From assembly GCF_900100205.1 (NCBI RefSeq), contig NZ_FNEQ01000013.1, forward strand, positions 1 to 64,000: a stretch of DNA of 64,000 nt, given 5' to 3'. The position numbers were made by a program, and so were the translations under genes. Of the stretch, positions 7,851 to 16,961 are shown piece after piece (the first letter of the stretch is position 1; each line of letters starts with the position of its first letter). The DNA is from Duganella sp. OV510 (GTDB lineage: Bacteria; Pseudomonadota; Gammaproteobacteria; Burkholderiales; Burkholderiaceae_D). The notes under the pieces are model-generated. The model saw only the letters and a program-made list of their open reading frames with translations, searched no databases and was not told where the DNA came from.

Positions 7851-8165
7851 TTAGCCGAAGTGGCAAACGTAATCGACGGTTTCCACCGTTTCGATGTCGA
7901 ACTTGCTGTTGCCCGCCACCTTGAACTCCTGGCCGGCGCTGTAGGTCTGCCATTCGCTGGCGCCGTCGAGGCGCACCTTGCACACGCCGCCGACGATTTC
8001 CATGATTTCCGGCGCGCCGGTGTTGAAGGTCAGGCTGGAAGGGAAGATGACGCCAACACTCTTCTTGCTGCCATCCGCCAGGATGACGTTGTGCGATACG
8101 CACTTGCCGTCAAAGTAGATATTCGATTTTTTGACGACGCTGACTTGATCGATTTGAGCACTCAT
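7851..8165 (-). CDS. ppnP: Pyrimidine/purine nucleoside phosphorylase
   Basis: 104 residues, colinear with the small cupin-fold PpnP/YaiE (DUF1255) family: NIYFDGKCVSHNV, a GVIFPSSLTFNTGAPEIMEI core and the C-terminal GQEFKVAGNSKFDIE. The family phosphorolyses several nucleosides to free base and ribose 1-phosphate. I start at MSAQID (8165), which gives the family length; longer in-frame openings run into wspR. It follows wspR by 14 bases and is followed by an intrinsic terminator, so it looks like the last gene of the Wsp transcript. A role in Wsp signalling is not known. Confidence 0.9.
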   Translation of the reverse strand: MSAQIDQVSVVKKSNIYFDGKCVSHNVILADGSKKSVGVIFPSSLTFNTGAPEIMEIVGGVCKVRLDGASEWQTYSAGQEFKVAGNSKFDIETVETVDYVCHFG

Positions 8166-8179
8166 GCTGCGATTTTTCC

Positions 8180-9226
8180 TTAGTTCGATGAGGTGAGACC
8201 AGGCAGGTCTTCCGCGCTGATAACGCGGTTGCGGCCACCGCGCTTGGCGGCGTACAGGGCCCGGTCGGCTTGCTGGATCAGCTCTTCGACGCTCGATTCC
8301 GGCGACGGCACCACGCTGGCCACGCCGACCGACATGGTCACGCACGACAGTTCGGTGGTCGCCTGCGGATTTTCAATCGCGAGCTGCTCCAGGTGGCGGC
8401 GGCATGACTCGGCCACGATGATGGCGCCAGTCAGCGGTGTCTCCGGCAGGATAATGGCGAATTCCTCGCCGCCGTAGCGCGCGGCCAGGTCGGCCGGGCG
8501 CTTGAGGTGTTCAGTCAGGACAGCGGCCACCTTCTTCAGGCACAAGTCGCCGGCGAGGTGGCCGAAGCTGTCGTTATACAGTTTGAAGAAGTCGACGTCG
8601 CACATCAGCAGCGTCAAAGGCTTCTTGTCGCGCTGACCGCGCTGCCATTCGATGCGCATGGTGTCGTCGAAGCGGCGGCGGTTGGCGATGCCGGTCAGGC
8701 CGTCCAGCGCCGCCAGCTTTTGCAGTTCGATATTGGCGTCGGCCAGCTGCTTCTGGCTCTCGCGCAGGAAGCGGAACGCCTGGTCGCGCTGCAGGCGGCT
8801 GATGTGGGCATTCGAGTGATAGCGTACGCGCGCCAGCAGTTCCAGCTTGTCCGGCAGCTTGACCATGTAGTCGTTGGCGCCGGTCGCAAAGCTGTGCGCC
8901 TTCAGTTTCGGGTCTTCCTTGGCCGACAGCACAATCACCGGCACGTGGCGCAGGCCTTCCTCGGTGCGGTACTGGGTGATCTGGCCGAAGCCGTCGATGG
9001 TCGGCATCACCAGGTCCTGCAGGATCACGGTCGGCTGCAGTTGCAGCGCTGTCTCCAGCGACCTGGTGGCGTCAGTCACGTAGTGAAATTCGATATCCGG
9101 CTGGTCGCTCAGCATGCGCCGCACGGCTTCAACGATGATCAGCTGGTCGTCGACCAGCAGCACGCGCACTTTGAAGGTGGGGAGGACCGGTTCTTGATCT
9201 GCTGCGGTTACTAATGCTTCGGACAT
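8180..9226 (-). CDS. wspR: WspR: response regulator diguanylate cyclase
   Basis: 348 residues: a receiver domain (about 18-140; acidic pair in LLVDDQ, phospho-acceptor aspartate in ILQDLVMP), a helical linker (about 145-180), and a complete GGDEF domain with DGLTGIANRRRFD, the catalytic-site CDVDFFKLYND and GGEEF. An RPAD motif five residues before GGEEF matches the inhibitory I-site. In Pseudomonas, WspR is phosphorylated by WspE, clusters, and makes cyclic di-GMP to switch cells to surface growth. It follows wspF by 15 bases in the same order as the Pseudomonas operon, so the assignment is strong. Confidence 0.92.
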   Translation of the reverse strand: MSEALVTAADQEPVLPTFKVRVLLVDDQLIIVEAVRRMLSDQPDIEFHYVTDATRSLETALQLQPTVILQDLVMPTIDGFGQITQYRTEEGLRHVPVIVLSAKEDPKLKAHSFATGANDYMVKLPDKLELLARVRYHSNAHISRLQRDQAFRFLRESQKQLADANIELQKLAALDGLTGIANRRRFDDTMRIEWQRGQRDKKPLTLLMCDVDFFKLYNDSFGHLAGDLCLKKVAAVLTEHLKRPADLAARYGGEEFAIILPETPLTGAIIVAESCRRHLEQLAIENPQATTELSCVTMSVGVASVVPSPESSVEELIQQADRALYAAKRGGRNRVISAEDLPGLTSSN

Positions 9227-9241
9227 CAGGACTCTCTTAGG

Positions 9242-10276
9242 TTATTGGCTACGTCCACCAAGGGTGCTGCGCAAGACCGGTCCGATCTTCGCCAGCGGTA
9301 AAATCATCTGCGCCGCATCCAGCTCCGCCGCCGCGCGCGGCATGCCATACACCGCGCTGCTGGCCTGGTCCTGGGCGATCGTGGTATGGCCGGCCTTGCG
9401 CATCGCCAGCAGCCCTTCGGCGCCGTCGCGCCCCATGCCGGTCAACAGCACGCCCACCACTTCGCCTTTCCAGTGCTGCGCCACACAGTGGAAGAATACG
9501 TCCACCGACGGCCGGTAGGCATAGTCCTTTGGGTGGATATCGTAACGCAAGCGAAGGTTTTGATCCAGCGTCAGGTGGTCGTTGCTCTTGGCGATCAACA
9601 CCGTGCCGGCCACCAGTTCATCGCCTTCCTCGGCGGCGCGCACCGGCATTTCCAGCTGCTCGCCCAGCCAGCGGGCGAAATTGTCGGCGAAATGCTGGTC
9701 GATGTGCTGCACCACCACGATGGCGCAGCCGCGCGGTGCCTTCCAGCCGGCCAGCAGCTTGGAGACCGCCACCGGGCCGCCGGTGGAGGCGCCGATGGCC
9801 AGCAGCGAGGTGACTTTTTCTACGTCCGCCAGCGGGGCGGCGCCGTTGGCGGCGGTGCGCGGCAGCATCGCCTGGCTGCCGCCGCTGTGGCGTATCAGTT
9901 TGTCCATGGTGCGGATCTTGGCCAGTAATTCGGCGTCGCCGCCAGGCTGGCCTTGCAGCACCGGCGTGGCGGTGACGTCCAGTGCGCCGGCGCCCAGCGC
10001 GCGGAACACCTGGTTGACGTTGTCCTGCGGCCGGCCGGTCACCACCAGGATGGCGCACGGGCTTTGTTCCATGATCTGGCGTGTCGCCTCGACGCCGTCC
10101 AGTTCCGGCATGTTCAGGTCCATCAGGATCAGGTCAGGGCGGCTCTCTGCCGCCATGCGCACCGCCTCGGCGCCGGTGCGGGCGATCCACAGCACCTGGT
10201 GTTCGGCGGTGCTGGCGACCACGCGCCGCAGCGCTTCGGCTGCCATGGCAACATCGTTGGCGATGGCTATTTTCAT
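9242..10276 (-). CDS. wspF: WspF: CheB-type receptor methylesterase
   Basis: 344 residues: an N-terminal receiver domain (aspartate in LILMDLNMPELDG, about residue 54) and a C-terminal methylesterase domain with the catalytic serine in GASTGGP, the histidine in VVQHID and the aspartate in TGMGRDGAEGL. The N-terminal acidic pocket reads IANDV, as in WspF proteins, rather than the two aspartates of most receivers. It should demethylate WspA receptors and dampen WspR activation; loss of WspF in Pseudomonas gives constitutive, wrinkled colonies. Its start overlaps wspE by four bases. Confidence 0.92.
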   Translation of the reverse strand: MKIAIANDVAMAAEALRRVVASTAEHQVLWIARTGAEAVRMAAESRPDLILMDLNMPELDGVEATRQIMEQSPCAILVVTGRPQDNVNQVFRALGAGALDVTATPVLQGQPGGDAELLAKIRTMDKLIRHSGGSQAMLPRTAANGAAPLADVEKVTSLLAIGASTGGPVAVSKLLAGWKAPRGCAIVVVQHIDQHFADNFARWLGEQLEMPVRAAEEGDELVAGTVLIAKSNDHLTLDQNLRLRYDIHPKDYAYRPSVDVFFHCVAQHWKGEVVGVLLTGMGRDGAEGLLAMRKAGHTTIAQDQASSAVYGMPRAAAELDAAQMILPLAKIGPVLRSTLGGRSQ

Positions 10277-12546
10277 CTACGGGCATCCCCAATCAAATCA
10301 CTGACTGCGTCAAGCAGCGTCTCGTCGTGGAAGCTGCCCTTGGTCAGATAGTAGTCGGCACCTGCCGACAGGCCGCGAGCGCGGTCTTCGGGGCGATCTT
10401 TGTAAGAGACTATCATGACTGGCAACTTGTGAAGATGTATATCTTTCTTAATCAAGGTTACGAGTTCGATGCCGTCCATGCGCGGCATGTCGACGTCGGT
10501 GATCACCAGGTCGTAGTCGCCGCTGCGCACCACATTCCAGCCGTCGATGCCGTCGATGGCGATATCGACCAGGAAGCCGCGACTGAGCAGCAGCTTGCGC
10601 TCCATTTCGCGCACGGTCAGCGAGTCGTCGACCACCAGGATGCGCTTGGTCTTGCGCCGTTCGGCGGCGTCGGACTTGGCCAGCTGGTGCAGGCCGCCTT
10701 CGTGCAGCAGCTTGTCGATCGACAGCAGCAGGTCGGGCACATCGAGGATCAGCACCGGCTCGCCGTTGTCCAGCAGCGCGGCAGCGGAGATGTCGCGCAT
10801 CTTGCCGAAGATCGGGTCGATCGCCTGTACTGCCAGGCTTTGTTCGCCACGGATGGCGTCCACCACCAGCGCGTAGCGGCGTGCGCCGGCGCCGATCACC
10901 ACCACCGGCAGTTCGCTGCCTTCGGCATTGGTGTCGCCCAGCTCCAGCACTTGCGAGGCGGAGACCAGGCCGAGGTGTTCGCCGCCGAAGTCGAAGAACT
11001 GCTTGTTTTCCAGCGTGTGGATGGCGGTTTGCGGTACTTTCAGCACGCGCTCGACCTGCACGATCGGCACGGCATAGGCTTCGCCCTTGACGTCAACCAC
11101 CAGTGCGCGCACGATCGACTGCGTCAACGGCAGCGTGATGTAGGTGTGGAAGCCGACACCCAGCTCGGACTCGATGCGCACCGTGCCGTTTTGCGAACGG
11201 ATGGTTTCGTGCACGATGTCCAGCCCAACGCCACGGCCGGATATCTCGGTGATGTTTTCTTTCAGGCTGAAGGCCGGCAGGAACAGGAATTCCAGCAGCT
11301 CGGCCTGTGACATCGAGCTGGCCATCTGCGCCGGCGCCATCTTGCGTTCGATCACGCGGGTGCGGATTTTCTCCAGGTTGACGCCTTTGCCGTCGTCGCT
11401 GATTTCGATGCTCAGCATGCCGGCGCGGTGTTTGGCTTCGAGCACGATGGTACCGGTGCCCGGCTTGCCGGCGGCGATGCGTTCGGCGGCGCTGTCCATG
11501 CCGTGGTCGATGGCGTTGCGCAGCATGTGGTTGATCGGGCTTTCGATCTTGGACAGGATGTCGCGGTCGACCAGCGTGTCTTCACCGACGATGTGCAGCT
11601 GCACGTCTTTGCCCAGGCTGCGCGACAGGTCGCGCACCATGCGCGGGAAGTGCTGCACGCCGTCGCGGAAGGGACGCATGCGCATGGTCAGCACTTCATC
11701 CACCATGCCTTGCGAGACGGCCAGCAGGCGGCGCTCGTAGGCTTCGATGTCGGCGATGTGCTCCAGCACGAACTGCTTCAGCGGATGGGTTTTTTGCAGG
11801 GCCAGCAGGGACTTTTCTTTCAGGCCGGCGTCGGTGCTGTTGGAGATGGCTTCGTGCAGTTGTTCGATGATGGTGAACAGGCTGCTCTGGTTGCGCTTGA
11901 AACGTTGCAGGTTCTGCACGAAGGGATGCATCTGGTGCGCGTTGATGCGCGATTCGCTAGCCAGCGACAGCAGCTTGTCGAAGTTCTGCGCGTGCTTCAT
12001 CGGCGCCGGGGAACGGCGTTCGTGGGCGTCTTCAGCTGCCGGAGCGGGCGGCACTGGCGCCTGCTCGTGCGCGGCAGCGACAGGGGCGGGCGGTGAAGCT
12101 GGCGGCGGGGCGAGGTCGATCGGTTCGGGCAGGAAGGCGATGGTGCCGATAGCGTCCATGGTGCGCTTGATCTGCTCACCATTGGCAGCCAGCCAGCCTT
12201 CTACTTCGGCGTCCTGCAAGCGTGACAGCTGCAAGATCAGGTCCACACCGGCCAACAGCACGTCCACGCGGTTCGGCGTCAACGCCAGCTTGCCGATTTG
12301 CGCGGCGATGAAAGCATCCTCCATGCCGTGCGCCAGCTGTACCACCACTTCCAGCCCGACGATGGCAGCCGCGCCCTTGATCGAGTGCGCCGCGCGCATC
12401 ATTGATTCGACCGCGCCGGCGTCATCCTTCAGCCGCTCCATGGCCAGCAGGCCGTCGGTAAGGATTTGCGTCTGGCTGTCGGCCTCCATGCGGAACAGGT
12501 CCAGCATGGAGAACTGGCTCAGGTCTCCGTTGTTATCCACGCTCAT
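10273..12546 (-). CDS. wspE: WspE: CheA-type hybrid histidine kinase with receiver
   Basis: 757 residues: an HPt domain with phospho-histidine in AHSIKGAAAIVG (about 49-60), a proline/alanine-rich linker (about 125-175), a dimerisation segment, the ATP-binding domain (N box in HMLRNAIDHGMD, G boxes in ISDDGKGV and GRGVGLDIV), a CheW-like regulatory domain, and a C-terminal receiver (VVDDSLTVREME, acceptor aspartate in VITDVDMPRMDG). This is the WspE architecture: it takes signals from WspA through WspB/WspD and phosphorylates WspR and WspF. It overlaps both neighbours by four bases. Confidence 0.93.
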   Translation of the reverse strand: MSVDNNGDLSQFSMLDLFRMEADSQTQILTDGLLAMERLKDDAGAVESMMRAAHSIKGAAAIVGLEVVVQLAHGMEDAFIAAQIGKLALTPNRVDVLLAGVDLILQLSRLQDAEVEGWLAANGEQIKRTMDAIGTIAFLPEPIDLAPPPASPPAPVAAAHEQAPVPPAPAAEDAHERRSPAPMKHAQNFDKLLSLASESRINAHQMHPFVQNLQRFKRNQSSLFTIIEQLHEAISNSTDAGLKEKSLLALQKTHPLKQFVLEHIADIEAYERRLLAVSQGMVDEVLTMRMRPFRDGVQHFPRMVRDLSRSLGKDVQLHIVGEDTLVDRDILSKIESPINHMLRNAIDHGMDSAAERIAAGKPGTGTIVLEAKHRAGMLSIEISDDGKGVNLEKIRTRVIERKMAPAQMASSMSQAELLEFLFLPAFSLKENITEISGRGVGLDIVHETIRSQNGTVRIESELGVGFHTYITLPLTQSIVRALVVDVKGEAYAVPIVQVERVLKVPQTAIHTLENKQFFDFGGEHLGLVSASQVLELGDTNAEGSELPVVVIGAGARRYALVVDAIRGEQSLAVQAIDPIFGKMRDISAAALLDNGEPVLILDVPDLLLSIDKLLHEGGLHQLAKSDAAERRKTKRILVVDDSLTVREMERKLLLSRGFLVDIAIDGIDGWNVVRSGDYDLVITDVDMPRMDGIELVTLIKKDIHLHKLPVMIVSYKDRPEDRARGLSAGADYYLTKGSFHDETLLDAVSDLIGDARR

Positions 12547-13226
12547 CGCAGCGTCCTCGCGAGTTGATAGCCGATCAGCGCTTCATCCAGCATGCCGATG
12601 CGCATGTCGTCATGCGTGATGACGCCGGTGAGAAAGCGGGACAGGCCCTTGTTGATGGTGGCGGCCGGCGCCTGCACCTTGCTGCTGGCGTAGCGCAGCA
12701 TGCCATGCAGGTCGGCCACTGGCAGCGCATAGGCCTGGTCCTCCCATTGCGTCAGCAGCAGGCGCGCGAAGGTATGGCGATTGGTGGCGGCTTCGCCCTC
12801 GCTGTCATCGATGCCAAGCAGTTCGGCCAGCGACATGCAGGGGTACAGCGTGCCGCCGACATTGACGATGCCGCTCAGGCCACGCGAGCTGCGGTGCGGC
12901 AGCCTGTGCGGCGTGGCGATCGGCGCCACCGAGACGAACATGCGCGTCGGCAGCGACAGCCATTCGCGGCCGATGCGGAACACCAGGCAGGAGGCATCTT
13001 GTTGTTCGGTGTCGCTGGCGGCCTGGCGGAAATGCGCAGCCCAGTCTTTTTTGTAGTCGTCACCGACCGGGCGTTGCAGGTTTTGCTGCGCGGCGTTGGC
13101 ATAGACCTCGCAGTTGCGGCAATGGACGGCCTGTTCCAGCTTGTCGCAACTCTGGTCGCCGTTCACGCCGATGACGTTCCAGCAGTCCTGGACGTCAACA
13201 ACAATGGGAGAGGAGGTTGTGCTCAT
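12543..13226 (-). CDS. wspD: WspD: CheW-type coupling protein with N-terminal cysteine motif
   Basis: 227 residues. The C-terminal two thirds (about 70-225) are a CheW domain (CLVFRIGREWLSLP, GLSGIVNVGGTLYP, FARLLLTQWEDQAYALPV). Ahead of it is a conserved-looking segment with C15, C27, C36 and C39, the last two as HCRNC, followed by VYANAA. Such an N-terminus is typical of WspD-like coupling proteins, and the spacing suggests metal or redox chemistry, which is an inference. It should link receptor and WspE kinase. Overlaps wspE by four bases and follows wspC by 12. Confidence 0.9.
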   Translation of the reverse strand: MSTTSSPIVVDVQDCWNVIGVNGDQSCDKLEQAVHCRNCEVYANAAQQNLQRPVGDDYKKDWAAHFRQAASDTEQQDASCLVFRIGREWLSLPTRMFVSVAPIATPHRLPHRSSRGLSGIVNVGGTLYPCMSLAELLGIDDSEGEAATNRHTFARLLLTQWEDQAYALPVADLHGMLRYASSKVQAPAATINKGLSRFLTGVITHDDMRIGMLDEALIGYQLARTLR

Positions 13227-13238
13227 GGTTTAGCGCCT

Positions 13239-14602
<1,364 letters not shown>

Positions 14603-14606
<4 letters not shown>

Positions 14607-15061
14607 GCCGGCGCTCCGTCATCCTGGAACAGCAGTGCGCGCAGTCCGGCCGGCAGCAACTGGTCCAGCTCCACCAGTTGCAGCATGCCTTGCGCGTCGC
14701 TGGCCACCTGGCCGAGGAAGGGCGCGGCTTGCACTCCGCTGGGGTTCAGCTGGTCGTCGCGTACTTCCTGCACGCCCAGCACGCGCTCGGCACGCAGGCC
14801 AAGCTGGTGGTGCACGCCTGCCGGCGTCACGTAATCAGCGACGATGATGCGCGTGTCGAAATGGTCGACGCCGCTGGGCAGGCCGCTGGCGCGGCACAAG
14901 TCGATCACCGGCACCGAGGCGCCGTGCAGGTCCATCAGGCCTGCCACGCTGTCTGGCGCCAGCGGCAGCTGCTTGAGTTCCAGCAGCGGCAACACGCGCA
15001 CCACATCGCGCAGGCGCAGGCCGTAACGGTCGGCGCCGATGTGGAAGACGAGGAGTTTCAT
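14603..15061 (-). CDS. wspB: WspB: CheW-type coupling protein
   Basis: 152 residues, a single CheW domain: LLVFHIGADRYGLRLRDVVRVLP at the start, LMDLHGASVPVIDLCRASGLP in the middle and a C-terminal GQVASDAQGMLQLVELDQLLP. It pairs with WspD as one of two adaptors between WspA and WspE. It lies 12 bases after wspA and overlaps wspC by four bases, so it is part of the same transcript. Confidence 0.9.
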
Positions 15062-15073
15062 CCCGTGCTCCGC

Positions 15074-16891
15074 CTAGACCGCCACGGCGAAGTTGGCGAC
15101 GCTGGTTTGCAGGTCGCCGGCCGCGTACTGCAACTGGTGCACCGCCTCGCTGGTGGCTTTCAGCGATTCCACCGTTTGCTGGGTGGCGTCGTTCAGCTGC
15201 ATCATGGTGGCGGTGATCTGCTCCGCGCCCACCGCCTGCGACTGCATCCCTTGCAGCACCACGTCGAACTGCGGCGCCAGTTTCTGCACCTGGTCCATCA
15301 CGCCCGACAACTGGTCGGTCACCTGGCGCACTTCGCCGACGCTGCGGCGTATCTCTTCGGAGAACTTGTCCATGCCCATCACGCTGGCGGAAACGGCCGA
15401 TTGCATCTCCTTCAGCATCTGCTCGATGTCCCAGGTGGAGACCGAAGTCTGGTCGGCCAGGCGGCGGATTTCGGTGGCTACCACCGAGAAGCCGCGACCC
15501 GCCTCGCCGGCTTTCTCGGCTTCGATGGCGGCGTTCAGCGACAGGATATTGGTCTGGTCGGCCACCTTGGTGATGGTGATCAGCACACTGTTGATGTTGG
15601 ACGCCTTCTCCGACAGCGCTGCCAGCTTGGCGTTGATCGAGTCGGTCGCTGCCACCATGTGCTGCATGGTGCCGTCCATGCGGCGCAGGTTGTTCTGCGC
15701 GTCGGCGGTGGCGCTGGTGGTGTAGTCGGCCACCGAGGTGGCTTCTTCCATGGTCTTCAGCAGCTGCGAAGTGTTGGCCGAGATTTCCTTGGTGGTGCTG
15801 AGGATCTCGACGCTGGTCTGCGCCTGCTCGATGCCGGTGGCTTCCTGCTGCTTGGCCGAGGCGGCGATTTCGGTGGCCGAGGTGGTGACCTGGATGCCGG
15901 CCTTCTGCACATTGTTCAGCAGCCCGCGCAGATTGTCGAACATGCGGTCCAGGCCCGCAGCCAGGCGGCCAATCGCGTCGTCGCCACTGACGTCGATCTT
16001 GCCGGTCAAATCACCCGATGCAGCCTTGGAGACAACACCCAGCAGCGAATCGACCTTGGCGCGCAAGGCATTGGTGGCGGCCTGTTCGCTGGCCTGGCTA
16101 TCCTGGATGGACTGCGCCATGCGGTTGAATTCCGTGCTGACTTCACCCAGCTCGTCGGCCGACAGTACCTCGGCGCGCGCCGACTGGTCGCCGGCGGCGA
16201 TGCGGTTGACTGCCTGGGTCAGGTTGTTCAGCGGCGCCAGCAGCGCGCGCACCAGCAGCCAGGCCACGCCCAGCGAAAGCACCACGCATGCCAGGCCGCC
16301 GCCGGACAAGATCATGCGCATGGTTTCCTGCAAGCGCTCGGATGCTTTCGAGCGTTCCGCCAGCAGGCGCTTTTCCTCGTCCGCTGCGTCGTTCATGAAT
16401 TTGTAGATGGCGCCGATGGCGGAGTTGTTGGTGCTGGCCAGTTGCGGCGTGCGGCCCATCGCATCGGCGGCGCCCGGCTTGTCGCCCAGTTCCTGGCGCA
16501 TCTTCAGCTGCGAGTCGATGACGTCGAGACGCCAGACATTGATCATCTCTTCCAGCTTCTTGAAGCGCTCCACCTGGCTTGGATTGTCGGCGGTCAGCTT
16601 TTGCAGTTCAGCGATGGAGGCCGGCAGGTCGGCCATCTCCTTGCGGGTGCGCTCAAGGCGCGTTTCGGAGCCCGTCAGGTAGTAGCCACGCGCTTCCACC
16701 TGGACCTGCAGCAAGTCGTTGCGCAACACGTCGACAGCCTGGATCACGTCCATCGTATGCCGGTCCCACGCATTGGCTTCGGACAGGCTGTTGAAGCGGT
16801 TGTAGGCGATCGACAGCAGTACCAGGATGATGGCAAGGATGGCGCTGAAACTGAGGTAAAGCTTCTTCTTGATGCTCAAGTCTTTAAACAT
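15074..16891 (-). CDS. wspA: WspA: membrane chemoreceptor with CHASE3-like sensor
   Basis: 605 residues: TM1 (about 10-30), a periplasmic helical CHASE3-type sensor (about 35-185, with VEARGYYLTGSE), TM2 (about 193-215), HAMP (about 215-270), and a methyl-accepting signalling domain whose hairpin tip is NILSLNAAIEAEKAGEAGRGFS. In Pseudomonas the equivalent receptor responds to surface contact and drives WspE. It sits directly upstream of wspB, so it is the canonical WspA. Its signalling half is nearly identical to that of the receptor encoded just upstream. Confidence 0.9.
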   Translation of the reverse strand: MFKDLSIKKKLYLSFSAILAIILVLLSIAYNRFNSLSEANAWDRHTMDVIQAVDVLRNDLLQVQVEARGYYLTGSETRLERTRKEMADLPASIAELQKLTADNPSQVERFKKLEEMINVWRLDVIDSQLKMRQELGDKPGAADAMGRTPQLASTNNSAIGAIYKFMNDAADEEKRLLAERSKASERLQETMRMILSGGGLACVVLSLGVAWLLVRALLAPLNNLTQAVNRIAAGDQSARAEVLSADELGEVSTEFNRMAQSIQDSQASEQAATNALRAKVDSLLGVVSKAASGDLTGKIDVSGDDAIGRLAAGLDRMFDNLRGLLNNVQKAGIQVTTSATEIAASAKQQEATGIEQAQTSVEILSTTKEISANTSQLLKTMEEATSVADYTTSATADAQNNLRRMDGTMQHMVAATDSINAKLAALSEKASNINSVLITITKVADQTNILSLNAAIEAEKAGEAGRGFSVVATEIRRLADQTSVSTWDIEQMLKEMQSAVSASVMGMDKFSEEIRRSVGEVRQVTDQLSGVMDQVQKLAPQFDVVLQGMQSQAVGAEQITATMMQLNDATQQTVESLKATSEAVHQLQYAAGDLQTSVANFAVAV

Positions 16892-16961
16892 TTTCTCTCC
16901 AGGGCTGGCGGGTACCAGATTGCAACTGGCATTGTCCCATACCGGCTGTGTTTGTGGTTTT

